From DSBX01 sp046484845 (lineage in GTDB: Bacteria > Hydrothermota > Tepidihabitantia > Tepidihabitantales > Tepidihabitantaceae), in NCBI GenBank assembly GCA_046484845.1, contig JAWOIB010000024.1, forward strand, positions 1 through 12,046: DNA of 12,046 bases, written 5' to 3'. Below the pieces are notes generated by a model that saw only the letters and a program-made list of their open reading frames with translations, was not told the origin of the DNA and made no database searches. A program made the position numbers and the translations under genes. Of this stretch, positions 1-5,449 are shown one piece after another (position 1 is the stretch's first letter; each line of letters starts with the position of its first letter).

Positions 1-479
1 TCGGAACCGCCCCGCTACTCGCGGCGGTCTCACTCGGCGCAACCCGGCTGCTGCGCGCGGGGCTTACGGTCCGGCCGCCGGTCGGCCGGCTCGCGCTCGC
101 AGGACTGTTCCTGCTGCTGTCGTTCCGGCTCGACCTGGCCCAGTTCTCCCGGTGGCACCACAACCGCACCCACGACATGGTCCGCTACTCCCGACAACTC
201 GACGCAGTTCTACCCGACCGGGCGGTGCTCGCCGGCAGCTGGGCGCCTGCCCTCCTGATGGAATCGAAGAAGCGCGCGCTGTGCCTGACCGACTGGGCCA
301 ACCTTGACGACCCGGTCGGCCGACACGGCATGACCCACCTGGTATCCCATGAAGAGAACGATATCCTGCTGCTGGAGCCGACCTACCCTGAGCTCCGCCG
401 TTTCCTGCGGCCGGTGTGGCAGGGCACGGTGCGCGGCACGCGGCTGACGGCGTTTGCGCTGGTTAATCCGGAGGAATAG
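1..479 (+). CDS. C-terminal part of a membrane glycosyltransferase (GT39/ArnT-like), 5' truncated
   Basis: The frame beginning at base 3 is open from the window edge to TAG at 477-479, giving 158 visible residues; the true start lies outside. The first part is hydrophobic, with transmembrane-like stretches around visible residues 3-14 and 31-41. A soluble tail of about 110 residues follows, containing the phrases AVLAGSWAPALLMESKKRA and LCLTDWANLDD. Such a tail after the last membrane helix (the stretch giving LPDRAVLAGSW) is what I recognise from bacterial GT39/ArnT-type polyprenyl-phosphate sugar transferases. These move sugars onto lipids or proteins on the outer face of the inner membrane. 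No catalytic residue is visible, because those lie in N-terminal loops off the window, so the family call is tentative. The stop is 2 bases before the symporter's CTG start, and the symporter's Shine-Dalgarno lies inside the last codons here, so the two are very likely one operon. Confidence 0.6.
   Translation, partial: GTAPLLAAVSLGATRLLRAGLTVRPPVGRLALAGLFLLLSFRLDLAQFSRWHHNRTHDMVRYSRQLDAVLPDRAVLAGSWAPALLMESKKRALCLTDWANLDDPVGRHGMTHLVSHEENDILLLEPTYPELRRFLRPVWQGTVRGTRLTAFALVNPEE
470..474 (+). promoter_or_regulatory. Shine-Dalgarno GGAGG that selects the CTG start of the symporter
   Basis: GGAGG sits 7 bases before CTG at 482. No ATG, GTG or TTG occurs in that frame until GTG at 752, which would remove about 90 residues of well-formed DASS sequence. 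The site overlaps the end of the preceding coding region, as in translationally linked operon genes. Confidence 0.6.
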
Positions 480-481
480 CC

Positions 482-1837
482 CTGCCTGACATCGGCTTCG
501 AGCGCAAACGCCTCATCCAAACCGGGCTGGCTTTCTGCCTCGGCATCGCCACCTACCTGGCACCGATTCCCGGTATCCCGGAACCGGCGAAACGCTGTCT
601 CGCGATTCTCGCGGTCGCTACCTGGCTGTGGGTCACCGAGGCGATTCCGCTGTTCGCAACCTCCTTCCTGATCGTCCTGCTATCGACACTGCTGCTGACC
701 GGCCCGCTCAACATCGGCATCCAGGTCTTCTTCGCGCCGCTGTTCGACCCGGTGATAATGCTCTTTCTCGGCGGCTTCGTGCTCTCGCAGGCGCTCGACA
801 AGTACGGACTGGACGACCTGCTTGCCCGGGAAATCCTGGGCCGCACCGGCTCGAACCCGCGACGGGTCCTGTTTGGGATGATGCTGGTCGCCGCGCTGCT
901 CTCGATGTGGATGTCGAACACCGCCGCGACCGCGCTGCTCGTCGGCCTGGCGCTGACAATCATCCGCCGGCTCGAACCCGGCGACCCCTTCCGGATTGCG
1001 CTGATCATCGGCATTCCCTTTGCCGCCAACATCGGCGGGGTTGCCACGCCCATCGGCACGCCGCCCAACGCCATCGCGCTCGGGATCCTGGCCGAACAGG
1101 GCATCCGACTCAGCTTCATCCGCTGGATGGCCATCGGTCTGCCGGTCACCTCCGTCTTATTCCTTTTCCTCTGGTGGCTGCTGCTCCGGCTCTTTCCCGC
1201 CCGCGCCCGGGCGGTCACGCTGCCGCCGGTTGAGCACGCCCCGCTCGACCGGCGGCAGTGGACCATCGTCGTAACCTTCGCGGTCACCGTCCTGCTCTGG
1301 CTCACTGCCGAACTCCATAGACTGCCCAGCGCGGTGGTGGCGATAATCCCCGCACTGGTGTTCACCGGCCTGCGCATCCTGGACAAACAGGATTTCGGCC
1401 GGGTCGGCTGGGACGTCCTGATCCTGATGGGCGGCGGACTCTCGCTTGGGGTCGCGATCCAGCGGTCGGGGCTCACCGACTGGGTGCTGACGCTGGTCAG
1501 GCTGGAGGGCGTGAACCCGCTGCTGCTCACCGCTGCCCTGACCGCGACCGCAATGGTCGTGACGACCTTCATCAGCAACACTTCGGCCGCGGCCCTGCTC
1601 CTGCCGCTGGTCGCCGGCCTCGCCCCGCACCCGACCGTGCCGGTGCTGGCGGTCGCGATCGGGGTCTCGGTCTCAATGGTCCTGCCGGTATCCACCCCGC
1701 CCAACGCCATCGCCTACGGCTCCGGACTGTTCTCGGTTCGGACGATGGCGCGGGTCGGGATTATCGTGTCCGCGGCGGGGCTCCTGATCGTCATCTTCGG
1801 AGTGCTGGGGCTCGCCCGGCTGCTCGGTTACAACTAG
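482..1837 (+). CDS. DASS/SLC13-family divalent anion:Na+ symporter
   Basis: A 451-residue integral membrane transporter, the usual length for bacterial DASS proteins such as INDY homologues. These import dicarboxylates, citrate, sulfate or phosphate with sodium ions. The two family-defining SNT motifs are present (WMSNTAAT at residues 145-147, FISNTSAA at 365-367). Each is followed by a PPNA loop (GTPPNA around 192-197, STPPNA around 404-409), reflecting the inverted-repeat fold with its two sodium sites. The N-terminal half contains a classic family phrase (TWLWVTEAIPLFATS) that lies upstream of the first conventional start at 752. The protein must therefore begin earlier, and CTG at 482 with a well-placed GGAGG is the only sensible site. 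It lies 2 bases after the glycosyltransferase stop and 9 bases before the zinc-ribbon gene. The substrate cannot be read from the sequence, and neighbours give no hint. Confidence 0.9.
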   Translation: MPDIGFERKRLIQTGLAFCLGIATYLAPIPGIPEPAKRCLAILAVATWLWVTEAIPLFATSFLIVLLSTLLLTGPLNIGIQVFFAPLFDPVIMLFLGGFVLSQALDKYGLDDLLAREILGRTGSNPRRVLFGMMLVAALLSMWMSNTAATALLVGLALTIIRRLEPGDPFRIALIIGIPFAANIGGVATPIGTPPNAIALGILAEQGIRLSFIRWMAIGLPVTSVLFLFLWWLLLRLFPARARAVTLPPVEHAPLDRRQWTIVVTFAVTVLLWLTAELHRLPSAVVAIIPALVFTGLRILDKQDFGRVGWDVLILMGGGLSLGVAIQRSGLTDWVLTLVRLEGVNPLLLTAALTATAMVVTTFISNTSAAALLLPLVAGLAPHPTVPVLAVAIGVSVSMVLPVSTPPNAIAYGSGLFSVRTMARVGIIVSAAGLLIVIFGVLGLARLLGYN

Positions 1838-1846
1838 GGAGGCACC

Positions 1847-2209
1847 ATGGAAGCTGCCAAAGCCGACCAGTGCATGAAATGCGGCTCGACAAGCGTTACC
1901 AACCTCGTCCACATCCGCACCGGTGAGCCGGTGCGCGTCTACGTCAAGTGCAACGGCTGCGGCTCCTACGTGGCCCGCTACACCCTGAGCCGGTACACCT
2001 CCGATGAACCCTACGAATCACTGCTTCGCCTGCTGCGCCAGTACGCCTACGCCTCGGGCAAGCGCTGCCTCGAGGAAGTCGAAGAATTCGGCACCGTCAT
2101 CAGGGCGGAATTCGAGCGCGTCGAACGTCTCGCCGCCGGCAGCAGCGAGAAACGGCGCGTGGAAGAAATCATCGAGGACGCGCGCCGGCCCGGCGACAAG
2201 CCCGACTGA
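1847..2209 (+). CDS. small zinc-ribbon protein, function unknown
   Basis: A 120-residue soluble protein. Residues 9-38 form a four-cysteine zinc ribbon: CMKC (C9, C12), a 22-residue spacer rich in beta-prone residues, then CNGC (C35, C38). The rest is charged and probably helical (about residues 55-115), with many Glu and Arg. The start is ATG with GGAGG directly after the symporter stop, only 4 bases upstream of the ATG. That spacing is short but fits co-translation with the symporter. The stop TGA abuts the stop of the oppositely oriented membrane gene with no intervening base. I do not recognise a named family; zinc ribbons of this type bind nucleic acids or proteins. Confidence is high that it is a gene and low for any role. 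Confidence 0.82.
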   Translation: MEAAKADQCMKCGSTSVTNLVHIRTGEPVRVYVKCNGCGSYVARYTLSRYTSDEPYESLLRLLRQYAYASGKRCLEEVEEFGTVIRAEFERVERLAAGSSEKRRVEEIIEDARRPGDKPD

Positions 2210-2830
2210 TTACCCGGCCGGCTGCCTGCCCGGTCGAACGAAGAGCAGCGGGAACGCGATGTCTGAGAACGTGCAGGGAATCCAGACCGCCAGCAGCAGG
2301 AACAGCAGCAACCCGAGGTACTTGATGGCGGGCAGCGTCCCGTCGAAAGCCATCCCGATGTGCGCGAGGGAAGCCATCGTGCTCAGCAGCACGTGGGCGG
2401 AATGCGGCAGTTTCGTGGTCGGCCGGAAGTAAGAGAACAGCACCCCGAGCAGGGCGGCAGGGTTCACCAGGTACCACAGCTCGATGAACCCGATGTGGGC
2501 GCGGGCGTGGTGCAGTCCCAGCAGCCGCTCGCCCAGGTACGGGATGAGCGAATCGGAAAGCGTGCCGATGCCGACCGCCCCGGTGTACCCTATCAGCAGC
2601 AGCAGCCAGAACGGGGGCCGCCGTCCCTCGCCCCGGCGGTACAGGCCGTACATCGCCGAGGTCGCCATCGCGCTCGCCAGCACGTGCAGCGGGTGGAATG
2701 CCGCGAACAGCCGGTGCGACACCTCGTGCGGCAGTCGTCCCAGCGGCAGCAGCAGGAGGGTTCCAAGCACCGCCCCGCCCAGGGTCCAGGGCAGGTGATG
2801 CCCCAGCTCGTGCAGGACGCGACGCACCAT
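2210..2830 (-). CDS. histidine-rich polytopic membrane protein coupled to fur
   Basis: A 206-residue protein with about six hydrophobic segments (roughly residues 14-30, 43-62, 73-92, 114-134, 144-163 and 170-198). It has 13 histidines, many close together or at membrane edges: HELGHH (7-12), PHEVSH (35-39), FHPLH (46-49), HHARAH (107-112), PHSAH (143-146) and H157. It also has acidic residues in or near membrane segments (D93, E117, D163, D190) and one Cys (C186). I cannot name the family. The start is fixed by context: the ATG at 2830-2828 overlaps the fur stop codon as TGATG, the hallmark of translational coupling. An upstream in-frame GTG would overlap fur deeply and adds only out-of-frame fur sequence. 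Co-expression with a metalloregulator and the histidine pattern suggest transport or sensing of a transition metal. This is inference. A ZIP or ArsP-type permease was considered but no signature was seen. Confidence 0.8.
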   Translation of the reverse strand: MVRRVLHELGHHLPWTLGGAVLGTLLLLPLGRLPHEVSHRLFAAFHPLHVLASAMATSAMYGLYRRGEGRRPPFWLLLLIGYTGAVGIGTLSDSLIPYLGERLLGLHHARAHIGFIELWYLVNPAALLGVLFSYFRPTTKLPHSAHVLLSTMASLAHIGMAFDGTLPAIKYLGLLLFLLLAVWIPCTFSDIAFPLLFVRPGRQPAG

Positions 2831-3282
2831 CACCTGTCCCCGCGGCAATCCGGACAGAGGCCCGACACCTGCATCGTGTGACCGCTCACCCGGAACCCGG
2901 TGCGCTGTTCGATCCCCCGGCGCTGACGGGCCGGGAACCCGCACTCGACCACGTCCACCCGGCCGCAGTGCGTGCAGACGATATGGTGGTGGTGAGTATT
3001 CGGCTCCGCGCGACAGGCCGCGTAGCTCCGCACCCGGTCCGGCCTTTCGACCCGGGCCAGCAGCCCCGCCCCGGCCAGCTCCTCCAGCACCCGGTACACG
3101 GTCTGCAGTCCAAGCCGGTCCAGCCGCAACCGCAGCCTGGCGTGGACCTCCTCGGAAGTCAGCGCCTTCCCGGTCGCGAACAACAGCCGGGCAACCGCCA
3201 GCCGCCTGGGCGTCGCCTTCAAACCGTCCGCATGAAGCGCCGCCCGGATTTCCGCGTCAGAATAAATGGAACTCACTTCCAT
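2830..3282 (-). CDS. Fur-family metal-responsive transcriptional regulator
   Basis: A 150-residue Fur-superfamily repressor (Fur, Zur or PerR subtype not resolvable). Residues 11-80 are the winged-helix DNA-binding domain: GLKATPRR at 20-27 starts the typical second helix, and LQTVYRVLEELAGAGLL (about 59-75) contains the recognition helix. Residues 96-106 hold the HHHHIVCTHC metal/dimerisation signature. C103/C106 and C143/C146 form the structural four-cysteine zinc site, and H135 lies in the C-terminal metal-site region. The first ATG (3282) is given as the boundary. However, a strong promoter ends only 2 bases before it, so its own predicted transcript would start downstream. The in-frame GTG at 3276, 8 bases after the -10 box, then gives a 148-residue leaderless product. 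No Shine-Dalgarno precedes either. The stop overlaps the ATG of the histidine-rich membrane protein. Confidence 0.93.
   Translation of the reverse strand: MEVSSIYSDAEIRAALHADGLKATPRRLAVARLLFATGKALTSEEVHARLRLRLDRLGLQTVYRVLEELAGAGLLARVERPDRVRSYAACRAEPNTHHHHIVCTHCGRVDVVECGFPARQRRGIEQRTGFRVSGHTMQVSGLCPDCRGDR
3266..3282 (-). promoter_or_regulatory. candidate operator: perfect inverted repeat at the fur transcription start
   Basis: ATGGAA - CTCAC - TTCCAT is a perfect 6-bp inverted repeat with a 5-bp spacer in an AT-richer island. It covers the predicted start point of the fur promoter (about 3277-3279), exactly where a self-regulating repressor would bind. It is not a close match to the published E. 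coli Fur, PerR or Zur boxes. Its assignment rests on symmetry and position only. Confidence 0.45.
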
Positions 3283-3284
3283 CT

Positions 3285-3312
3285 ATCATAGGCCGGTCCG
3301 GCGCGGCGTCAA
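3285..3312 (-). promoter_or_regulatory. sigma-70-type promoter of fur
   Basis: Reading the minus strand, TTGACG (3312-3307), a 16-bp spacer and TATGAT (3290-3285) match the housekeeping consensus at 5/6 in each box. That is striking in such GC-rich DNA. Predicted transcription start is about 3277-3279. This is inside the first codons counted from ATG 3282, which argues for the downstream GTG start. Confidence 0.7.
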
Positions 3313-3320
3313 CCGGCCGC

Positions 3321-3337
3321 GGGCAGGAACCCTGCCC
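3321..3337 (-). terminator. hairpin abutting the pepA stop codon
   Basis: GGGCAGG - AAC - CCTGCCC is a perfect 7-bp stem with a 3-base loop. It shares its first base with the pepA TAG and lies just upstream of the fur -35 box. No T-run follows, so it is at best a U-less terminator or an mRNA-end stabiliser. Confidence 0.45.
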
Positions 3338-4812
3338 TACAGACTGCGCAGGTAGGCGAACAGCGTCCGGAGCGGCACGCCGGTCGCCCCGGCCGGCGCG
3401 TAGTCCCAACCCTCCCTGGTGAACGCCGGTCCGGCGATGTCCATGTGCACCCAGGGCGTGCCCCCGGCCACGAACTCCTTCAGGAACAGCCCGGCAACGA
3501 TTGTGCCCGCGTTCATCGGCTTGCCGATGTTCTTGATATCCGCCACCTTGCTGGCGATGTGCGCCCGATAACGCTCCGCCAGCGGCAGTTGCCAGAAGAA
3601 CTCGCCCTGGTCCCTGCCCAGCGCGATGATACGGTCGATTGCCGCCGGCGCGGTCCCGAGCAGCGCGGTATACTCATCCCCCACCGCGACCACCGCCGCC
3701 CCGGTCAAGGTCGCGATGTCCAGCATCAGGTCCGGCTTGAGCGTCGAGCCATAGGCCAGCGCGTCAGCCAGTATCAACCGACCCTCGGCATCGGTGTTCA
3801 GCACCTCGGAAGTCTTGCCCCCGTAATGACGGATGACGTCGCCCGGCTTCTGGGCGGTCCCGGAAGGCAGGTTCTCGACCAGCGGCGTCAGGCCGTGCAC
3901 CTCGACCGCCACATCAACCTCGCCCAACAGCTTGAACAGCCCGAACACCGCGGCCGCGCCCGCCATATCCTGTTTCATCCCGTCCATCGAGGGACCGGGC
4001 TTCAGGTTCAGCCCGCCGGAATCGAAGGTCACGCCCTTGCCGACCACCACCACCCGGCGCTTCGCCTTCCGGACCGGGCTGTAGACCATGTGCACGAGAC
4101 AGGGCGGCTCATGCGAACCCGCACCGACCCGCAGGATGCCGTTCATCCCGCGCCGCACCAGTTCGTCCCTGCGCAACACTTCGACCGTAATCCGGCCCGG
4201 CTTCGCCAGCCAGGCTGCCAGCTCGGCCATCATCTCCGGCGCCTTCTGGCTGGGCGGCTCATTGACCAGGTCCCGCACGTAACAGGTCGCCTCGGCCACT
4301 GCGCCCGCCTCGACCGCCACCTTCTCCAGCGCGGGCGTCGGCCTCGACGGCGCCAGCAGCGTCAACCAGGCCGGGGGCCGCGACTCGTCATCCTTCACCC
4401 GGCGGTGCTCGACATACCGGTAGCCGCCGAGCAGCGCGCCTTCCACCGCGGCGGACAGGAAAGCGGCCGGGGTCCCGGGCGCGAAGCCCGTCCCGGGCAG
4501 CAGCAGGCCGAGTTCCTCCGCGCCCATCTCCTCCGCGGCCTTGAGCGCCCGGGCGGACGCCACCCGCACCCGGTCAACCCCGAATTCCTTCCGCTTGCCC
4601 AGCCCGGCCAGCACCAGCCGCTGGCGGCTCTTGCCGGTCCGGAGCACGGTCACCCGCTTGAACTGCCCACGGAAGTTCTCCTCCGCCGCCACGGACAGCA
4701 GCCCGGCGGCTTCGGCCTTCCCCAGCCCGCTGATGACATCGGTGTCCTCAAATACGAACCCGACCCGGAACCTGCCGGCCCACCCGCGGGCCGGAGCCAA
4801 CCTGACTTTCAT
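3337..4812 (-). CDS. pepA: leucyl aminopeptidase (M17 family)
   Basis: A 491-residue cytosolic metallo-exopeptidase that removes N-terminal amino acids from peptides. The N-terminal macro-like domain (about 1-165) is divergent, as usual. The catalytic half is textbook M17: VGKGVTFDSGG (K259, D264), LKPGPSMDGMKQDMAG (second lysine K271, D282) and the family signature NTDAEGRLILADAL (D341, E343, R345). These correspond to the two-metal ligands and bicarbonate-binding arginine of E. coli PepA. The start is ATG at 4812, because AAGGAG lies 5 bases upstream; GTG at 4815 would leave only 2 bases. It follows the deaminase gene by 51 bp and precedes fur by 54 bp, all on one strand. I see no convincing promoter of its own: TTGACC is present, but only a 14-bp spacer separates it from TAGAAA. 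Read-through from the deaminase promoter is likely. Confidence 0.96.
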   Translation of the reverse strand: MKVRLAPARGWAGRFRVGFVFEDTDVISGLGKAEAAGLLSVAAEENFRGQFKRVTVLRTGKSRQRLVLAGLGKRKEFGVDRVRVASARALKAAEEMGAEELGLLLPGTGFAPGTPAAFLSAAVEGALLGGYRYVEHRRVKDDESRPPAWLTLLAPSRPTPALEKVAVEAGAVAEATCYVRDLVNEPPSQKAPEMMAELAAWLAKPGRITVEVLRRDELVRRGMNGILRVGAGSHEPPCLVHMVYSPVRKAKRRVVVVGKGVTFDSGGLNLKPGPSMDGMKQDMAGAAAVFGLFKLLGEVDVAVEVHGLTPLVENLPSGTAQKPGDVIRHYGGKTSEVLNTDAEGRLILADALAYGSTLKPDLMLDIATLTGAAVVAVGDEYTALLGTAPAAIDRIIALGRDQGEFFWQLPLAERYRAHIASKVADIKNIGKPMNAGTIVAGLFLKEFVAGGTPWVHMDIAGPAFTREGWDYAPAGATGVPLRTLFAYLRSL

Positions 4813-4817
4813 CACAA

Positions 4818-4823
4818 CTCCTT
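4818..4823 (-). promoter_or_regulatory. Shine-Dalgarno AAGGAG deciding the pepA start
   Basis: On the minus strand AAGGAG lies 5 bases before ATG 4812 but only 2 before GTG 4815, so the ATG is preferred. Confidence 0.7.
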
Positions 4824-4844
4824 TCTAACTCACCCAAGTCCGGT

Positions 4845-4860
4845 CAACGGCAACCCGTTG
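4845..4860 (-). terminator. hairpin just after the deaminase stop
   Basis: CAACGG - CAAC - CCGTTG is a perfect 6-bp stem with a 4-base loop, beginning 3 bases beyond the deaminase stop codon. There is no T-run. One arm overlaps a TTGACC hexamer. It may be an attenuator or processing structure between the deaminase gene and pepA rather than a true terminator. Confidence 0.35.
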
Positions 4861-4863
4861 CGC

Positions 4864-5358
4864 TCAATACGGCCGGCTCCGCCCCAGCTCCTGCCAGTAC
4901 CGGAACAGCTCCCGGCATTCGTCCGCCATCAAGCCGGCCACCAACTCGACACCGGTCCCGGCCAGCTCGCGCAACCGCTGCGACGGTATCGCCAGCTCGT
5001 TGAACCCGGCCGCCCGGGCATCCTCAATCGAAGCCCCGAAGACCACCCGGCTCACCCGCGCCCAGTGCGCGGCCGAGAAACACATCGGGCAAGGCTCGCA
5101 GGTCGCGTACAGCGTTGTGCCCGACAACTCAATGCTCCCGGCTTCCCGGCAGGCCGCGCCGATGACGTTCACCTCCGCATGCCGGGTCGGGTCACCGTCC
5201 CGCCACACCGTATTGTGGCCTGCGACCAGCACCCGACCGTCACGGGCAATCGCGCACCCGAACGGCGTCTGGCCGGCGACAATGCCGGCCCGGGCCGCGG
5301 AAATCGCGGCTGTCATCCCGACGCGGTCGGGTTCGGTCGGCTGCCGACGGTCTACCAT
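4864..5358 (-). CDS. cytidine-deaminase-fold nucleoside/guanine deaminase
   Basis: A 164-residue zinc hydrolase. The zinc-site motifs are clear: HAEVN (H60, catalytic E62) and TCEPCPMC (C87, C90). The order TPFGCAIARDG, NTVW, HAEVNVIGAAC, CEPCPMC, WARVSRVVFG is that of the guanine deaminase/tRNA-adenosine deaminase branch. Two features favour guanine deaminase: an AAGFNEL segment after the second strand and a C-terminus of the type FRYWQELGRSRPY that ends in Tyr. This resembles Bacillus GuaD, whose C-terminal tyrosine closes the active site of a swapped dimer. TadA (tRNA A34 deaminase) was considered; it normally has a longer basic tail, absent here. The start ATG lies 8 bases after a good -10 box and has no proper Shine-Dalgarno, predicting a nearly leaderless mRNA. 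Substrate assignment is moderate. Confidence 0.9.
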   Translation of the reverse strand: MVDRRQPTEPDRVGMTAAISAARAGIVAGQTPFGCAIARDGRVLVAGHNTVWRDGDPTRHAEVNVIGAACREAGSIELSGTTLYATCEPCPMCFSAAHWARVSRVVFGASIEDARAAGFNELAIPSQRLRELAGTGVELVAGLMADECRELFRYWQELGRSRPY

Positions 5359-5366
5359 ACCTGATA

Positions 5367-5394
5367 CTTCTAGCCGAAACCGGGCGGCTGTCAA
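5367..5394 (-). promoter_or_regulatory. promoter of the deaminase gene
   Basis: On the minus strand TTGACA (5394-5389, perfect), a 16-bp spacer and TAGAAG (5372-5367, 4/6) are followed after 8 bases by ATG. Transcription would begin within about 2 bases of the start codon. Confidence 0.65.
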
Positions 5395-5415
5395 ACCCGC
5401 GTGCCGCACGGGCGC

Positions 5416-5443
5416 TTGACATCCCGACCGGGCCGCGTATCCT
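5416..5443 (+). promoter_or_regulatory. promoter of the JAMM gene, predicted leaderless
   Basis: TTGACA (5416-5421, perfect), a 16-bp spacer and TATCCT (5438-5443, 4/6) are followed after 6 bases by GTG at 5450. No Shine-Dalgarno exists, and the expected transcription start coincides with the start codon. Its -35 box is back to back with that of the deaminase promoter, 21 bp apart. Confidence 0.7.
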
Positions 5444-5449
5444 CCGCGC

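Noticed and set aside
553..1710. Long minus-strand open frame of 385 codons opposite the symporter
   Set aside because: It is antisense to a clear DASS gene, and its translation is Ser/Arg/Thr-rich without domains, as expected of a GC-rich shadow frame.
4813..4847. Separate promoter for pepA (TTGACC and TAGAAA)
   Set aside because: The spacer is only 14 bp and the -10 candidate overlaps the Shine-Dalgarno, so the pair is unlikely to be functional.
3445..5364. Very long plus-strand open frame (639 codons) opposite pepA and the deaminase gene
   Set aside because: It crosses two well-supported minus-strand genes; its product is His/Arg/Pro/Gln-rich and low in hydrophobic structure, a typical high-GC antisense artefact.
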